A model generated the notes under the pieces. It was not told where the DNA came from and searched no databases. It saw only the letters and a list, made by a program, of their open reading frames with translations. This document shows, piece by piece, positions 13,001 to 25,600 of a stretch of 64,000 nt of DNA. The stretch covers positions 930,001 through 994,000 of the forward strand of contig JAZGUH010000331.1 in NCBI GenBank assembly GCA_037893225.1, in the 5' to 3' direction. The DNA comes from Hippasteria phrygiana. Taxonomy: Eukaryota; Echinodermata; Asteroidea; Valvatida; Goniasteridae. Position 1 is the first letter of the stretch. Every line of letters starts with the position of its first letter. The position numbers and the translations under genes are program-made.

Positions 13001-16000
13001 AAAGCCACTTTTGAATAATCAAATTTTAAATTATTCGAAAATAGACAGCCCTAAAATAGATTTGAACTTTATATTATTTGAAGTTGTTGGGGATTCATAC
13101 CCATTAGGCATGAATTACATTTACATGAAATGTAATTTGTTCCTTGATTGATTGATTAAGATACATGTACATGTACATGTACAATGTGTTCGAAGTGATT
13201 TAACACGATATATTGTGCATTTAATTTTTATATTGAACAGCTTTACGTGCTTAGTTTCATATGAAATGATGAATGCAATGCATGCATGTCTGGTCATGCT
13301 GCATCTATACAATGTATGTAGGTTAATTGATTGATTCAGAGGTATGGAGCTCCATTGACTTTGACTCTCTGGTTAACGTTCAAGAGATTTGTTTATTTGC
13401 ACTACTAATATCAAAATTATTGTGGTTAATATATGATTTGAATATGTCCTGTACCCTATGTTGTTAGGTGTCATCTTTATTTTAAGACTCAAGTTTTTTT
13501 TCTTCATATTTTAATGGTAGTACATGTATGTATCTGGTGTAGGGGGACACTCCTAATTCCTACAGTATCAATGTAGATTAAGCTTTGTGCAAAGGAATGC
13601 CAAATACAGCACATATTGTAGTTAGTGCCTTTTTGCATTATTTTATTTTATTTATTAATTTTATTTATTTCTTATTTACCCGGGGGAAACCTTTCAGTTA
13701 AAAAAGAAAAATTCAAAGGTGCCCAGCTACAACAATACAGCAAAAGTGTAAAAATGCAGTTTTCTTCCATAATTCATTGGTAGAGGGAAATCCATTAAGT
13801 AATCATTTTCAAAGTAGATGTACATGTACATGTAGCAGCTTCAAGGATTTAAAGAAATTTTCTAAATTTTGTGTAAATGACCACATATGTAATATTGTTC
13901 AATTGTTTGACCAGAAAGTAACCATAAAGAAAAGTTTAAAATGTGTTTAAAAGTAATTGGTGTTTTTATTGTGTGTTGCTCAAAACGTGTAGACACTACA
14001 TGTAATTATCTGACAACAGTTAAAATGCAAATGGTACAAAACAAAACAAGAAAAGGTATAATTAATGAACATGCATGGGCGTGTATGCATGTTCATTAAT
14101 TGTACCTGTTCTTGTTTTGTATTTTCATTGTTTTTAATACATATACATTTTGTATAAATCTTTGTCTGACTGTGTAGTCAGAGAAAAGACTTAAAATGGT
14201 CCTGCTTTTGTCTCTGTGTTTCACATGAAACAGCTATTTGAGAACTTTTCTATTAAATGCAGAACTCATGTGGGGAAAATGGCACACAGGTAAATTAATG
14301 TACGTGTGAAATCTAGTGTATTCTATATTCCAAATGCAGGAATGTGATTTAAAAAAAATAGAATTGAATGGCCTATTGATTTTGTGTATGTGCATTGCCA
14401 GGTGCCAGTGATGCTGATCGAGTCTGTAGAGTGCAGGGATCTTTTCTACCTGGTGATCTTATGCAAGGATGGCAAGACCTATAGGTTTGTCATTTGTAAT
14501 AATTTGATTATTCCTGGTAATTATGGAGTTGTACATGTACATATGTATGTCATACATGTAGCTGTTGCTGACTCTGTATGTTACATGTATATCCCTTCAT
14601 TTGATGTTGTATCCATAATCCCAGTTTGACTGCTTTTACCCATCAGGATCAACATGTATATATATTCACTGCATGCATGACCTGAAACTTAACCCTTGCC
14701 TTATCAACCAGTCAACCACATGTTCATGTATGGTTGAAATTCAGTCAGGTACATGTGTACATGTAGATTGCTAATACAGAGCTACACATGTATTTCCCAT
14801 TCTGACTGTAAACACATGGCGTACATGTACATGTACCAAAACTACATCCTGGAGCAGGAAGTAAGAAATACAGCATTTCCCCTGTGGCCTCATTCCAATG
14901 GGGTTTTGAGTGGTGGTTAACCATTTATGGGAATTTATGCTCTAAACCAGTAAGATAAAGGCCCCTTTTTAAAAATTACTTGTATTACAGATTTTTATAT
15001 AGGGTCACAAAATTGGGCAGGTAGCAGCCAAACAAATTTGGGGATGCCCTTCAATCCAAGATGGTGACATCCATGTTCCAAAACAAAAATGTAGAGGAGA
15101 ATAACAATCTCTTTAAACTTCAATAATGGCTTGGCTTTTTTTTTCCTCAGAATGCAAGTATTCAATAAATTTTCTTGCACCGCGGGAATATCGTGGGGAC
15201 AATGAACACACTAGACCTATCACGTTCATTACGTTAATTCATCCAGGCCTGCAAATGCGCAGGAAAAACATAACTGTGAATTTATTTGTCTGCCGAAACA
15301 TTGAAAATCGGAATTCTGGAAACACACAAAAAAACAGTTTTGATCCGACTCTCAATCTGAGCGCAAAATTATCCAGTAATTCCCCTCAGGAATTTGACAT
15401 TTATTTGCCACCCCGAGTCTGAAATATACCCAATTTCAACTGCAGCTGTTGAATTTATGCAAAAACATTTACCTTGATTATGCAATGTTTGTCATATTAC
15501 GTGTAATACATTTTCTTATTGGCTGCACAGTTTTGACAGATTAATACAGACTGCTGCTTGATCAGAAAAGCTACTGTTATGCACATTCGGGTGCATGTGC
15601 TTTGGTAAAGCGACTATGTACTTTAGCACTGCCGCTCGATTTTACGCATGATCGACATCATGGCCAGCCTACAAGTAGGTGGATGAATGTATCGTACTGG
15701 ATCGCATATTCTGTCGGTTATGAAAACTCGTCAAACAATCCACAAAACTGTCGGACATTGGCGGTGGCAAATTGCAGCTGGTTCTAATATCCTTCAGAAT
15801 ATGGGGTGGCCTCGTGGTATAGTGCACTGAACTCAAAATCTCAGTTAGGGCTGTTCCTTTTTTTTATAATTTAGTATTTGATTATTCGAGACTGGGCTTG
15901 ACCGAATATTCAAATATTTGATACTCGCTGATCAAGTCAGGCGTCTGCTGCAACTGCATGCCGCGCCGGTTAAAAGTTGCATGCAAAGCACGCCGGTGTT

Positions 16001-16611
16001 TTACATGCGGCGATCGATATTAGAGACCACCCGATGGACATTTGTTTGCATTGTATCAAGATCATTACGAGTACGTATAACATTCTGATAACAAGAAACC
16101 AAACTCCAGCCCAAGTTTTTGCAATAATTATTTTAGAAGTGTCAAGGATTTTACAGTCGGGAACCATAAACCTCTGTCAACAAAAAATATGACACTGCGA
16201 AGTGCCGTAACTTTTCTATTAAAATAGCATCATAGTCATACATGTATCTGTACGTATATATTTTTTTCGAATATTCGAATCAGCAAAAAACTATTCAAAT
16301 ATTCGGTTGATGATCGAAAAATTTGAATATTCGCTATATTGGGGACAGCCCAAATCTCAGTCATACTACAGATTGTGGGTTCGATCCCAGCCAGGGGGTC
16401 ATGGTGCCTATGTCCTTGAGCAAGACACTTTGTCACAAGTTGCTTCTCTCCACCCAGGAGTAAGTGGGTACCTGGGTCATTCCATAAATTTGGGGTCCAA
16501 AAGTGACATTTTTGCTGAAAAGGTTTCAAGAATGTTTGATGGGCCTGATAAGCAGGGGTAGTAATGTAGCACCGTTATTTGGTTGATATGTGCACTTTAC
16601 AAATCTAAAGA

Positions 16612-16642
<31 letters not shown>

Positions 16643-19600
16643 GCCTAAATAGGATATTAGGGAGACATTTAGTAGTTCATAATCATCACTTAGGGAGACA
16701 TAGGTATGTACATGTACTTAGGGAGACATTTCCATGTCTCCCTAAGTACCCAGCCCCCTTAAATATTGAGAATTTTACTGTCGGAAGTGAGTTATATCGA
16801 TAGAGAATGGTCTGAAACATAAAAATACCAACTTTCGTGGGGTTTCAACAGGTAATATTTGGGTTAAGTCACATCAATGTCGGAAAAAACGTTGTGCACA
16901 AGTCTATGGGAATGTCTCCCAAATGTCCCATTTGGAGGTATTATTATTATTATTATTATTATTAACTTGACGTAACGCTGGAGACAGCATGTTTTAACCA
17001 GTTCGCGTCGGATGACGTGTATGTATACACTCACTCAGCGAGGCAAGGGTCCAGCGGAAATATCTGTCAGCGACCGGCTCGCAGTGAGCGAGGCCAGGGT
17101 GTGCTACCCGCAAATATAGGCCTGAACCCGTCTGGCACCCAGGCTCGTGAAAAATAATCCCGGCGTGAACTGGTTAAGCATGAATCGACATTTGCATGAT
17201 ACAGGAAGGCTTATTCCATCAAAAATTATATTTTCCAGTATCAATTTTTAACCTGTAGTTTTTGCATGACCAGTATTTCTAAAAAACAAGCTTGATGAGG
17301 ATCATTTGTTTCTTTGACAAAGAAGTTTAAACATCTCTTTTTTTTACAAAGAGGAAAAAGTTGTCGGGGCAGAGATCAGAGTAGCTAATGTAGTCAAATT
17401 TTCTGGATGGCAGCTTACTTTAACCCCTTCTCCCAGTTGAAAACCCCTTGCACGGTAAATTAAAGTAAAAACACTTGACTACAAATTGTTTCATTGAAAG
17501 TTGTTTTGATCAACGTGGAAACTGCTAGCATTCGCAACTGCTTATCATCACTCAACATATGTAGTTTAAACCCTCGCTAAGAGGAAATAGGGATTTCCCG
17601 TGCTTGGGTTACTCTTGAACTTGGAAGTATTTAATTTAGGGGTAAGCTGTGCATATAGCTCTGCACCTTCAGGTACACATATTCTGGTTACAGATGTTAA
17701 AGGTTGCTTTAAATAGTCATCTCTTTTAAGTGCAGGTTTTGAAAGTTGCATTATGAAATGATAATGCAATTTCTCTGGTTTTTAAATTCATAAAAGTGAT
17801 TTACACTGCCATGACACTTGGTTTTCCATATTGATGCACCTGTTGAATTTGTCTTCAATCTTTCCTCTCGGTTTGCCTAAGATTTGAACTTGGGCTTGGC
17901 TGGTGCTTTTTTTTTCCAATCTTGTACATTTGTACATGTGTACTGTGTGAGGAATGCTACATTGTGCCAGAATTTTTAACAATGCATGTGACAGTCCCCG
18001 GGTCAGACCCCAGGCAGTATGGGAGGGGAGGGGAGGGGGTGAGGATAATGATCATACATGTACATGTAGATAGGTGCATGAATGTGACTTAAAATTATAC
18101 ATGATTTATCGTAAAATTTTAGAAATATTTACAATCACTTTTACAAATGGAAAAGTCAAAGGAAACCCCAAATAATTGTGCCTTTCCTTTGAAGGGATCT
18201 AGTTGTGTGTGATCTCGGCTGGTAGAGTTGGTTTATTAAAAGCAAATTTCAGCATTGACTGTTTTGCAAAAAACTACTCAGCTGAACGAACAAATTATTT
18301 TAAGGAAGAATTGGTTATTTTGAAGAGAACAAGAAATGTAGATAAGCTCTAGAGATAAATTAAGGATTCAATCGTGGAGATTATATTTGAAAACTGACAA
18401 TATTGTGCAGGGTTTTTTGTGACTGAGACTTTCACAGTTTGGTTTGTAAACGTCTTTCTTAGAATTTGTCAAACAATCCACAAGGGAAACTGACTAGATA
18501 AATTTAAATACATTTTCAAAGTGAACAAAGAAACTGGCAGGAGCGGGATTCGAACCTGCGACCTCCGGGTTACCGTACCGGCACTCTACCAACTGAGCTA
18601 TCTTGCCCTACATGTATGTTGGCGGTCTCCCAAATTGTCAGTATCTTTGTTCTGGTGGGCGCTAGTCAGAAGTCATAAACCCAAAATGCCGTATAGCCAG
18701 GGATCACACCAAATTTTATGATACAGCCTGGGAAGCGACATTGTGGGGATCACTCAATGAGGATACGACTTTTTTAACTTATAATTCGTCAAACAATCCA
18801 CAAGGGAAACTGACTAGGTAAATTTGAATACATTTTTAAAGTGAACAAAGAAACTGGCAGGAGCGGGATTCGAACCTGCGACCACCGGGTTACCGTACCG
18901 GTGCTCTACCAACTGAGCTATCTTGCCCTATGTTGGCGGTCTCCCAAATTGTCAGTATCTTTGTTTGGGTGGGCGCTAGTCAGAAGTCATAAACCCAGAA
19001 TGCCATATAGCCAGGATTCACACCCAATTTTACGATACAATTTTAGAATTTGATCATTTTGTGAACAAAACCAATTTTGTAAGCAAATGCTGTTTATTGC
19101 CTTTATCTTCTGTCCGACTCCAGGTGTAAATTTGCCACCAATGAGCAATGCCAGGACTGGTTAACACGTCTAACGACGGCCATAGCACCACCCAACAAGC
19201 TGGAGGATCTATTTGCATTTGCCTTCCATGCATGGTGCTTTGATCTGATCCACCATGATGGAGACACACCTGCCCCAGGAACTGGCTTCCTGCAGTCCGC
19301 CGGTAAGTCAATAGCATCGGCAACCAGATCTCTCTTCTACATGTACTTTCCTACAGCACTCAGTTTGCTTATTACTTTGACGAAGCTGTCATCTTCACAT
19401 ATTCTTGTATGGTTACAATGAGTGTAGGGTCTGATGGTTATGGAGCCAAACGTAGTAGGGTCTCCTCATTGTGGCTTGTAACCCAGCCGTGGGATCATGG
19501 TATTTGTGTCCTTGAGCAAGGCATTTTACTGCCATGTCTTCTCTGCACCAAGAAGCAAATGGGTAAGATGAAAGTATATCCAGCCTAGAAAACATCGGCA

Positions 19601-22600
19601 ATAAGCCTTTTGCGCGTTGATTTGCATAGATCCTTGTACCCCGTCTTCGCTCAATCTAAGATGCACAGCGTGCGCCGGTCGTGCCAGACTGATCATTATT
19701 ATGCATGTCAGTACCATTGTTGCTAGACCACGTGATTCGGGGCAAGCCGCAACGTGGCGACGCACGGCCAGTGGTGGTTTCCCTGTCTGGTATCTGGAAC
19801 TACCGCTGGGTGAAACAGCGCACGATAGAGATTGTCACCACTCTAAAACACAACAACCGCTCGAATCGTTACAGTACATGTTGTATGTTCTTCTCGAAAC
19901 GCGGCCTATTTTTAGCAATTATAGTTTCTTTAATGGATAACAACTTCGAAGGTTGGAACGTGAAGAAACTGCAGAAATTTCTTCAAGAGAGAGGGGTTTC
20001 AATAACGGGTTACCTGAAGAAAGAACTGGTTGAACTGTGCAAGTGCGTGGCCAATCTGAAATTGACAACCGACCCGAATCTTTCAAGCCCCAACTTGAAG
20101 GAGACTCTTGACAAAAGATTGAAAGACGCTGGCTGCACATTTTCCGACCCATTTATTCTTCCTGGATTCACGAAGGATTTCTCGAATATACCAGATTTCG
20201 GACTATACGATGTCTTCAATTATTTGATTTGTTTTCGAGCGGATTACGACCGGCGAAAACTTATTCGTAAATATACAAAAACAATTTCTGCAAGACCAGT
20301 CACTTACGTAAAAACCGATAATGAGACCTTGCTCAACAGAATCTTTCTTCATCCAACCTTTCCCACAAATAAAAAAAAATGGAAAGAGAGATTTTGTTGA
20401 TGCCTTTACAAATCCTCCCCGCCCCCCCCCCCCCCCTCCTCCAGATAAGTTCGGACTCGCTGCGGCTACTTCTTGGAATGATCCATCAAAGAATCCACTG
20501 ATTACTCTTCTAACGTAGCCAGCACATACCAGGACTGTGATCTTGCAGAAATAGTGGCTAAAACTGACTCCCTCGAAGCGTATTCCACTTAAAAAAAAAT
20601 AAATAAAAAATTACGCTTTGGGTGGGTCAGTCACACCCACACGGCTGGCATACCCACCAACCTATTCGTAAATATATACAAAAACAATTTCTGCAAGACC
20701 AGTCACTTACGTAAAAACCGATAATGAGACCTTGCTCAACACAATCTTTCTTCCTCCAACCTTTCCCACAAATAGAAAAAGAATGGAAAGAGAGATTTTG
20801 TTGATGCCTTTAACAACCCCCACCCTCCCTACCCCCTAAACGAACTTTGACTCACTGCGGCTATTTCCTGAGATGATAAAAAAAATAAGATAAACTGATC
20901 ATTCCTTGAATTTTGCCTGCACACACCGGTTCTTTCTTTCTTGCTATTTTCAAAATCTAAAAAGCACTTCATCTTGTAAAGAACAAGAAGTTCAACCAAA
21001 ATTAACAATCGGTTAACCAAGGCCCTGAAACAAAAAGTTCCATCACATTGACTCAAAATCGTAACACATAGTCTGCATGTATGATTACGCCCCCTCCCAA
21101 TAAAAACAAAAACAAAATTTTTCATCTCCACCGCGCTAGATGTCGAAGCTGGTATTGGGTCGGTGTAGTCATCTGTTGGCCCATTGCCACCGACGAAATG
21201 TTTGGAGCAAATGTATAAGTATTGTAAGTTACATTCTCCGCCGAAAAGTCTTTTCCGGAGCAGTTTTTTATCCAACGGAGACACTTCTCACGGTTCGACT
21301 TCAGCTTCGGAAAGGGTAGCCACCAAACGCCATTCATGTGGGGACGGTCCGAAAAGCGCGAGTCGCTGTTGCATGTTCCGTAAGAACAGTGCTTCTTCGC
21401 AGGCATTCTCAAGCACTAAATCCCACAAACTTCGTATTTTATGTTAATGTCTAGATTCTAACAATAACCAGTACTAGAGTCTGACAAAATCTGCGTGGAA
21501 ATTTATCGTTTTAAAGTGATAAGAAACGTATGAATCGTGTACATGTACTTCGATCACGGCAAGTGGACACGTATGCGATATGCATTGACATTGTGTCTGC
21601 ACGCGCGTATGCGAGAAAGCTTGCCCCGAATCACGTGTCGTGGCAACAATCACTATGCAGCGGGGTCAAAGTACGGGTCACTCGCAAAAGGCTTATTGGG
21701 TGCTATTAAAGCCGTATGATATGTGACAAACAATATTACGTTTAGCCAAACGATGTCCGGGGATCACATGATTGGGAATCAGACTTTGTGATGGCAAGAA
21801 TTATTTGAGTTTAATGCCCTTATTGACATTAACCGACATGACTGAATTAACAGTAAGGTTCGCTTTTATCACTGTATCTGTCTTATTTTAGGAGATGTAC
21901 CTACCTATTCCTTCACAAGTGAAGTCAGACGGCAGGGCTTTGACATGAAGGAGGCATGGAGGATCTTTGAAAACAGGGAATACAAGTAAGATGCTGTCAC
22001 CATACAGCTGTCAGTTTTTAATGCTCCGCTCACCACAAAATTCTTTGCTAAGAACCACCATTCTGTACTGGAAATTCTACGCTAACCAGGGTTGGCTGAT
22101 TTAAATCAGCCAACCTTGATATGAAAGGGCATTGGGGTTGGCTGATGATATTACGTTGATTTAAATCACTGATTTAACTAGTTCACGCCGGGATTATTTT
22201 GACATTCACCGGACCCAGGCGTGGGATTATTTTTCACGAACCTCGATGCCATCCGGGTTCAGGTGGAATCATTCTGTAATCTGCGGGTAGCACAACCTGA
22301 TATTGCCGGCCTCAGTTGCTGTGAGCGGGCCGCTGACAGATATTACCGGCCCCAATCGAGTGCGTGTTTATCAGTCATCCGTTCTGAATACCGCAAAACA
22401 TTTGCTTGTATACACGTCTTCCGACCCGAACTGGTTAAATCACGATTTAAATCAAATTTGTTTTTCTTAATCACTGATTTAAATCAATTTTTTTGTAAAA
22501 GTCTTATTTTATAAATCGGGGTTGGCCAACCCTGGTGCTAACCCTGCAAGTGCATAATCCTTAGGTATGATATGTGCGTGATGTGTGCACAATTCCTTGC

Positions 22601-25600
22601 TAACCCTTGAAACATGCTTATGATAAATCACTTAGGGTAAGATTATTTGCTTACACTAAGTACAGCCTTGCAATTGGACACATGACTGCAAATGAGAGAA
22701 ACAGTTGATACATGTACATGTAGGTGCATTACATGCACATGGAACAGTAGTTTGTGCCTTTTACTATAAACAGATAGGCATAATGTGCACATTATTTATA
22801 TTTGGAGTGTGTGATAAAAATGGCAGCCTGTACGACTATACAAAGTTGAACATTCACTGTAAATATTGTTGATACTAATTAGGCCCTGTTAACCACATAA
22901 TTCCATGCTTACAACTACCAGTCTGTGCTTACAGGCTAGCCAAGAAATTCTGCACTAACCTTGTTAGCAGTAAGCACAGAATTCTTATTTATAGAATGTA
23001 CACAATTTCTTGCTAATCTGTGATATATACGGTACATTATAATTTTCTGTTCAAGGTAGTGCCAATTCTTTGGATATGGTAAGCAGAGAGCCTTGAAATG
23101 AGCAGCTAGAAATCTAGCTGATGCAGGGTGGAGACCATGTTGTGTACAGGCCTATTGTAGGACTTATTTCATATTAACCCTCCTATACTTATAACTATCA
23201 CAGCCTATCAAAAACTCTAAACACCAACAGTTTGTGTGTGTTTCAATCTGTCACTTGATAGGTTTTGATATATATAGGGTAGCTGGCTCCATTTTGGCCT
23301 TGAGAACAGGAGGGTTAATGGCATCCTTCCCCTTCCATTGGATTGACCAATTTTGAAACAGTTTTCAAACATGTCTATATTTGCTGCATTATTAATCAAA
23401 ATTGTAGTGAACCTTCTATTTTTTTATGCAAAATCACCCCAAGCAAGGCTATAAAAGACACTCCAGGCAAAGGGCCAGAAGAAGAAAAATCGAAGGGTGG
23501 AGGGAAATCAGAAAAGCTGGAAGTAGGAATTGATATTCCTCTTAAAACAGGCTGGATAATAGGATGGAGGAATACATGCACAAGGCAAGGAGTTCCAATG
23601 AGGTTCAGCACGTGGGGAAAAAAGCTATTGGAGTAGCTCTCTGTTCTGCATCTTGGCACAACTAGAGTGTATGGGTGAGATGAAGCAGAGAGCCTGGTTG
23701 AACGCTCAAACACCCTGACAGGAGGAACCAAGTTAAACAGACTGGTGGAACAATTTCCATGGAAATACCTGCAGAACAGACTGAGGGTGGCTAAACAAAA
23801 TGCGAAATGTAAAATGATATGGTATGCAAAGATAGAGGGAAAGATGGATGTGAAATTTCACCAAGTATTTCATTGATTGCACCACTGTTGCACAAGACTT
23901 GAATCGGCAAGTTCATATGGGCACGTTTAGTGGTGAAGTGGAACTTAAGCATGATGATTGTGGTAGTTTGGTTTGCTTTGCTTTGCAGATACTGTTCATC
24001 CTACCCGGTCCATCACATTGTACCTGCCTGGGTTATGGATGAAGATCTCAAGGCTGTTAGCTGCTTCAGAGCATCAAAGAGGTTTCCATCAGTCGTATGG
24101 AGGTAATCTTAAACTCTAGTTTCATAATAAAAAGGTGGTAATATCAGTGGTTATTTGCTCCAGAAATTACTCTTGCAAAAGAATTACAATTTCATTGCCA
24201 AATCTAAACTTAGGGCCTCAGAACTCCGCTCTTGAACCAGTAAGCTGAGGATAGTTACAGCATGGGTGTTTATCTGTTTATATGGCAGTTGATTTGTTCC
24301 ATGTTTTAAATGTTTTCTAGAGATTTTAACTCCTTGCCATCGGTTCACACAAATATGTGCGGATTGAAAATTGCCACCTGGCCGGTTGACGTCTATGTGT
24401 GCCAATCTCTGCATTTTCAATCCATTATTGCGGTATTGTGTACGTTATGCTTGGCTGCACAAGCCTCTTGTTTCTGTTTCGCTTGGCTGCACAACCCAGC
24501 CTGGCGCCCATGTAATGCTCGGCGGCAAGGGGTTTAAAGAAAGATTGTACAACCTTCATTGACATTCGTTCACAGTGTTAACAACAATTGAATGCAAATG
24601 AGGTATTGCAAAGGATTTGGAGCAGTAAAGGGTTTAGCATTTAATTCTTTTTATGCTACAGTATTAGTGGTTTGAATCCAGCCAATGAGACTACATGGAT
24701 CTGCTTTCCAGTTCTTGCATGATAGCACAGGCTTTCCTCATTCTCCGTGGCTGTCTTCCATGTCTAAAATATGAAATTTTATTCCTTCTGTTCTCTGTCG
24801 GCCTACATTGGAGTCCGTGTTCAGTTCCAGAATAAATGAATTGTATAATCAAAAGAATATGAATTGATATTGTGGCCAATATGCCTCTTTTCCCAAAGAA
24901 GACCTTCACAAGTCAAAACGTCATATTGAACTTTGAGATTATTATTACCTACATGTAGTTAACAATTCCTGTACATACCTTTTGACAGGCATCAGCGCAA
25001 CGGAGCAGTGATAGCCCGGTGTAGTCAGCCAGAGATTGGCTGGTTCGGTTGGCGTTGCTCACATGATGAACGCTTCATGGAGAATATACTGAGAGCATGT
25101 AATATGGACAACCCACAGGGTGCAGCCGAATGCACTGAGCAAACAGCTAACGGAACGGCTGGAGGAGAGGCTAATGGTAAGTTTTTCATTTTATGAATAG
25201 TAAGTAGAAGAAGATGGAATTTGCGTCGGGCATGATGTAAATTATATTATGACTACAGTGCAATCTCGATCCGTCAAACCTCAGGGAAATGGGCTCCAAT
25301 TTCGAGTTTAGCGGAGTTTTGAGATACCCAAGATTACGTACGTGAATACCAAGCGAATATCCAATGTAACGGCCATGAAATAGAGCACGAAATCATGGCA
25401 TTTTTAGGCGATCTTTGCTTCGCTTTCAGCCGTTGCAGGTCTCCCCCTTTAGTGTGAGGGAATGGTCCGACAAGAGACAATAAAACAGGCCCTTTTCATC
25501 GGCGTTAAAGATGTTTCTTCCGCCAAAACATTGGGCAGTCCATTGCGTAGCCATTCGTCTGTCATTCCGTAGTCAAGACACAGCGCCCTCTCTCGAGATG

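Larger units (their letters stand above)
19599..21698. mobile_element. Internally deleted DNA transposon with SAP and THAP gene starts (ISL2EU-like?)
   Basis: CAATAAGCCTTTTGCG at 19599-19614 is repeated as its complement at 21683-21698. A second shared subterminal block, CACGTGATTCGGGGCAAGC (left about 19730-19748), recurs inverted at about 21620-21638, so the ends pair over roughly 150 bp with gaps. Inside, a SAP-type ORF starts near the left end and a THAP-type ORF near the right end, converging. Eukaryotic ISL2EU elements are known to carry a transposase plus a YqaJ-type nuclease; assignment to that group is inferred. Exact termini and target duplication were not resolved. Confidence 0.7.

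Noticed and set aside
19705..19932. Additional 76 codons ahead of the SAP ORF
   Set aside because: The stretch overlaps the subterminal inverted repeat of the element and has no domain; the ATG at 19933 directly precedes the SAP motif.
23343..23731. Lys/Gly-rich frame and its antisense as a small gene
   Set aside because: No recognisable domain, no splice or promoter evidence, low complexity.
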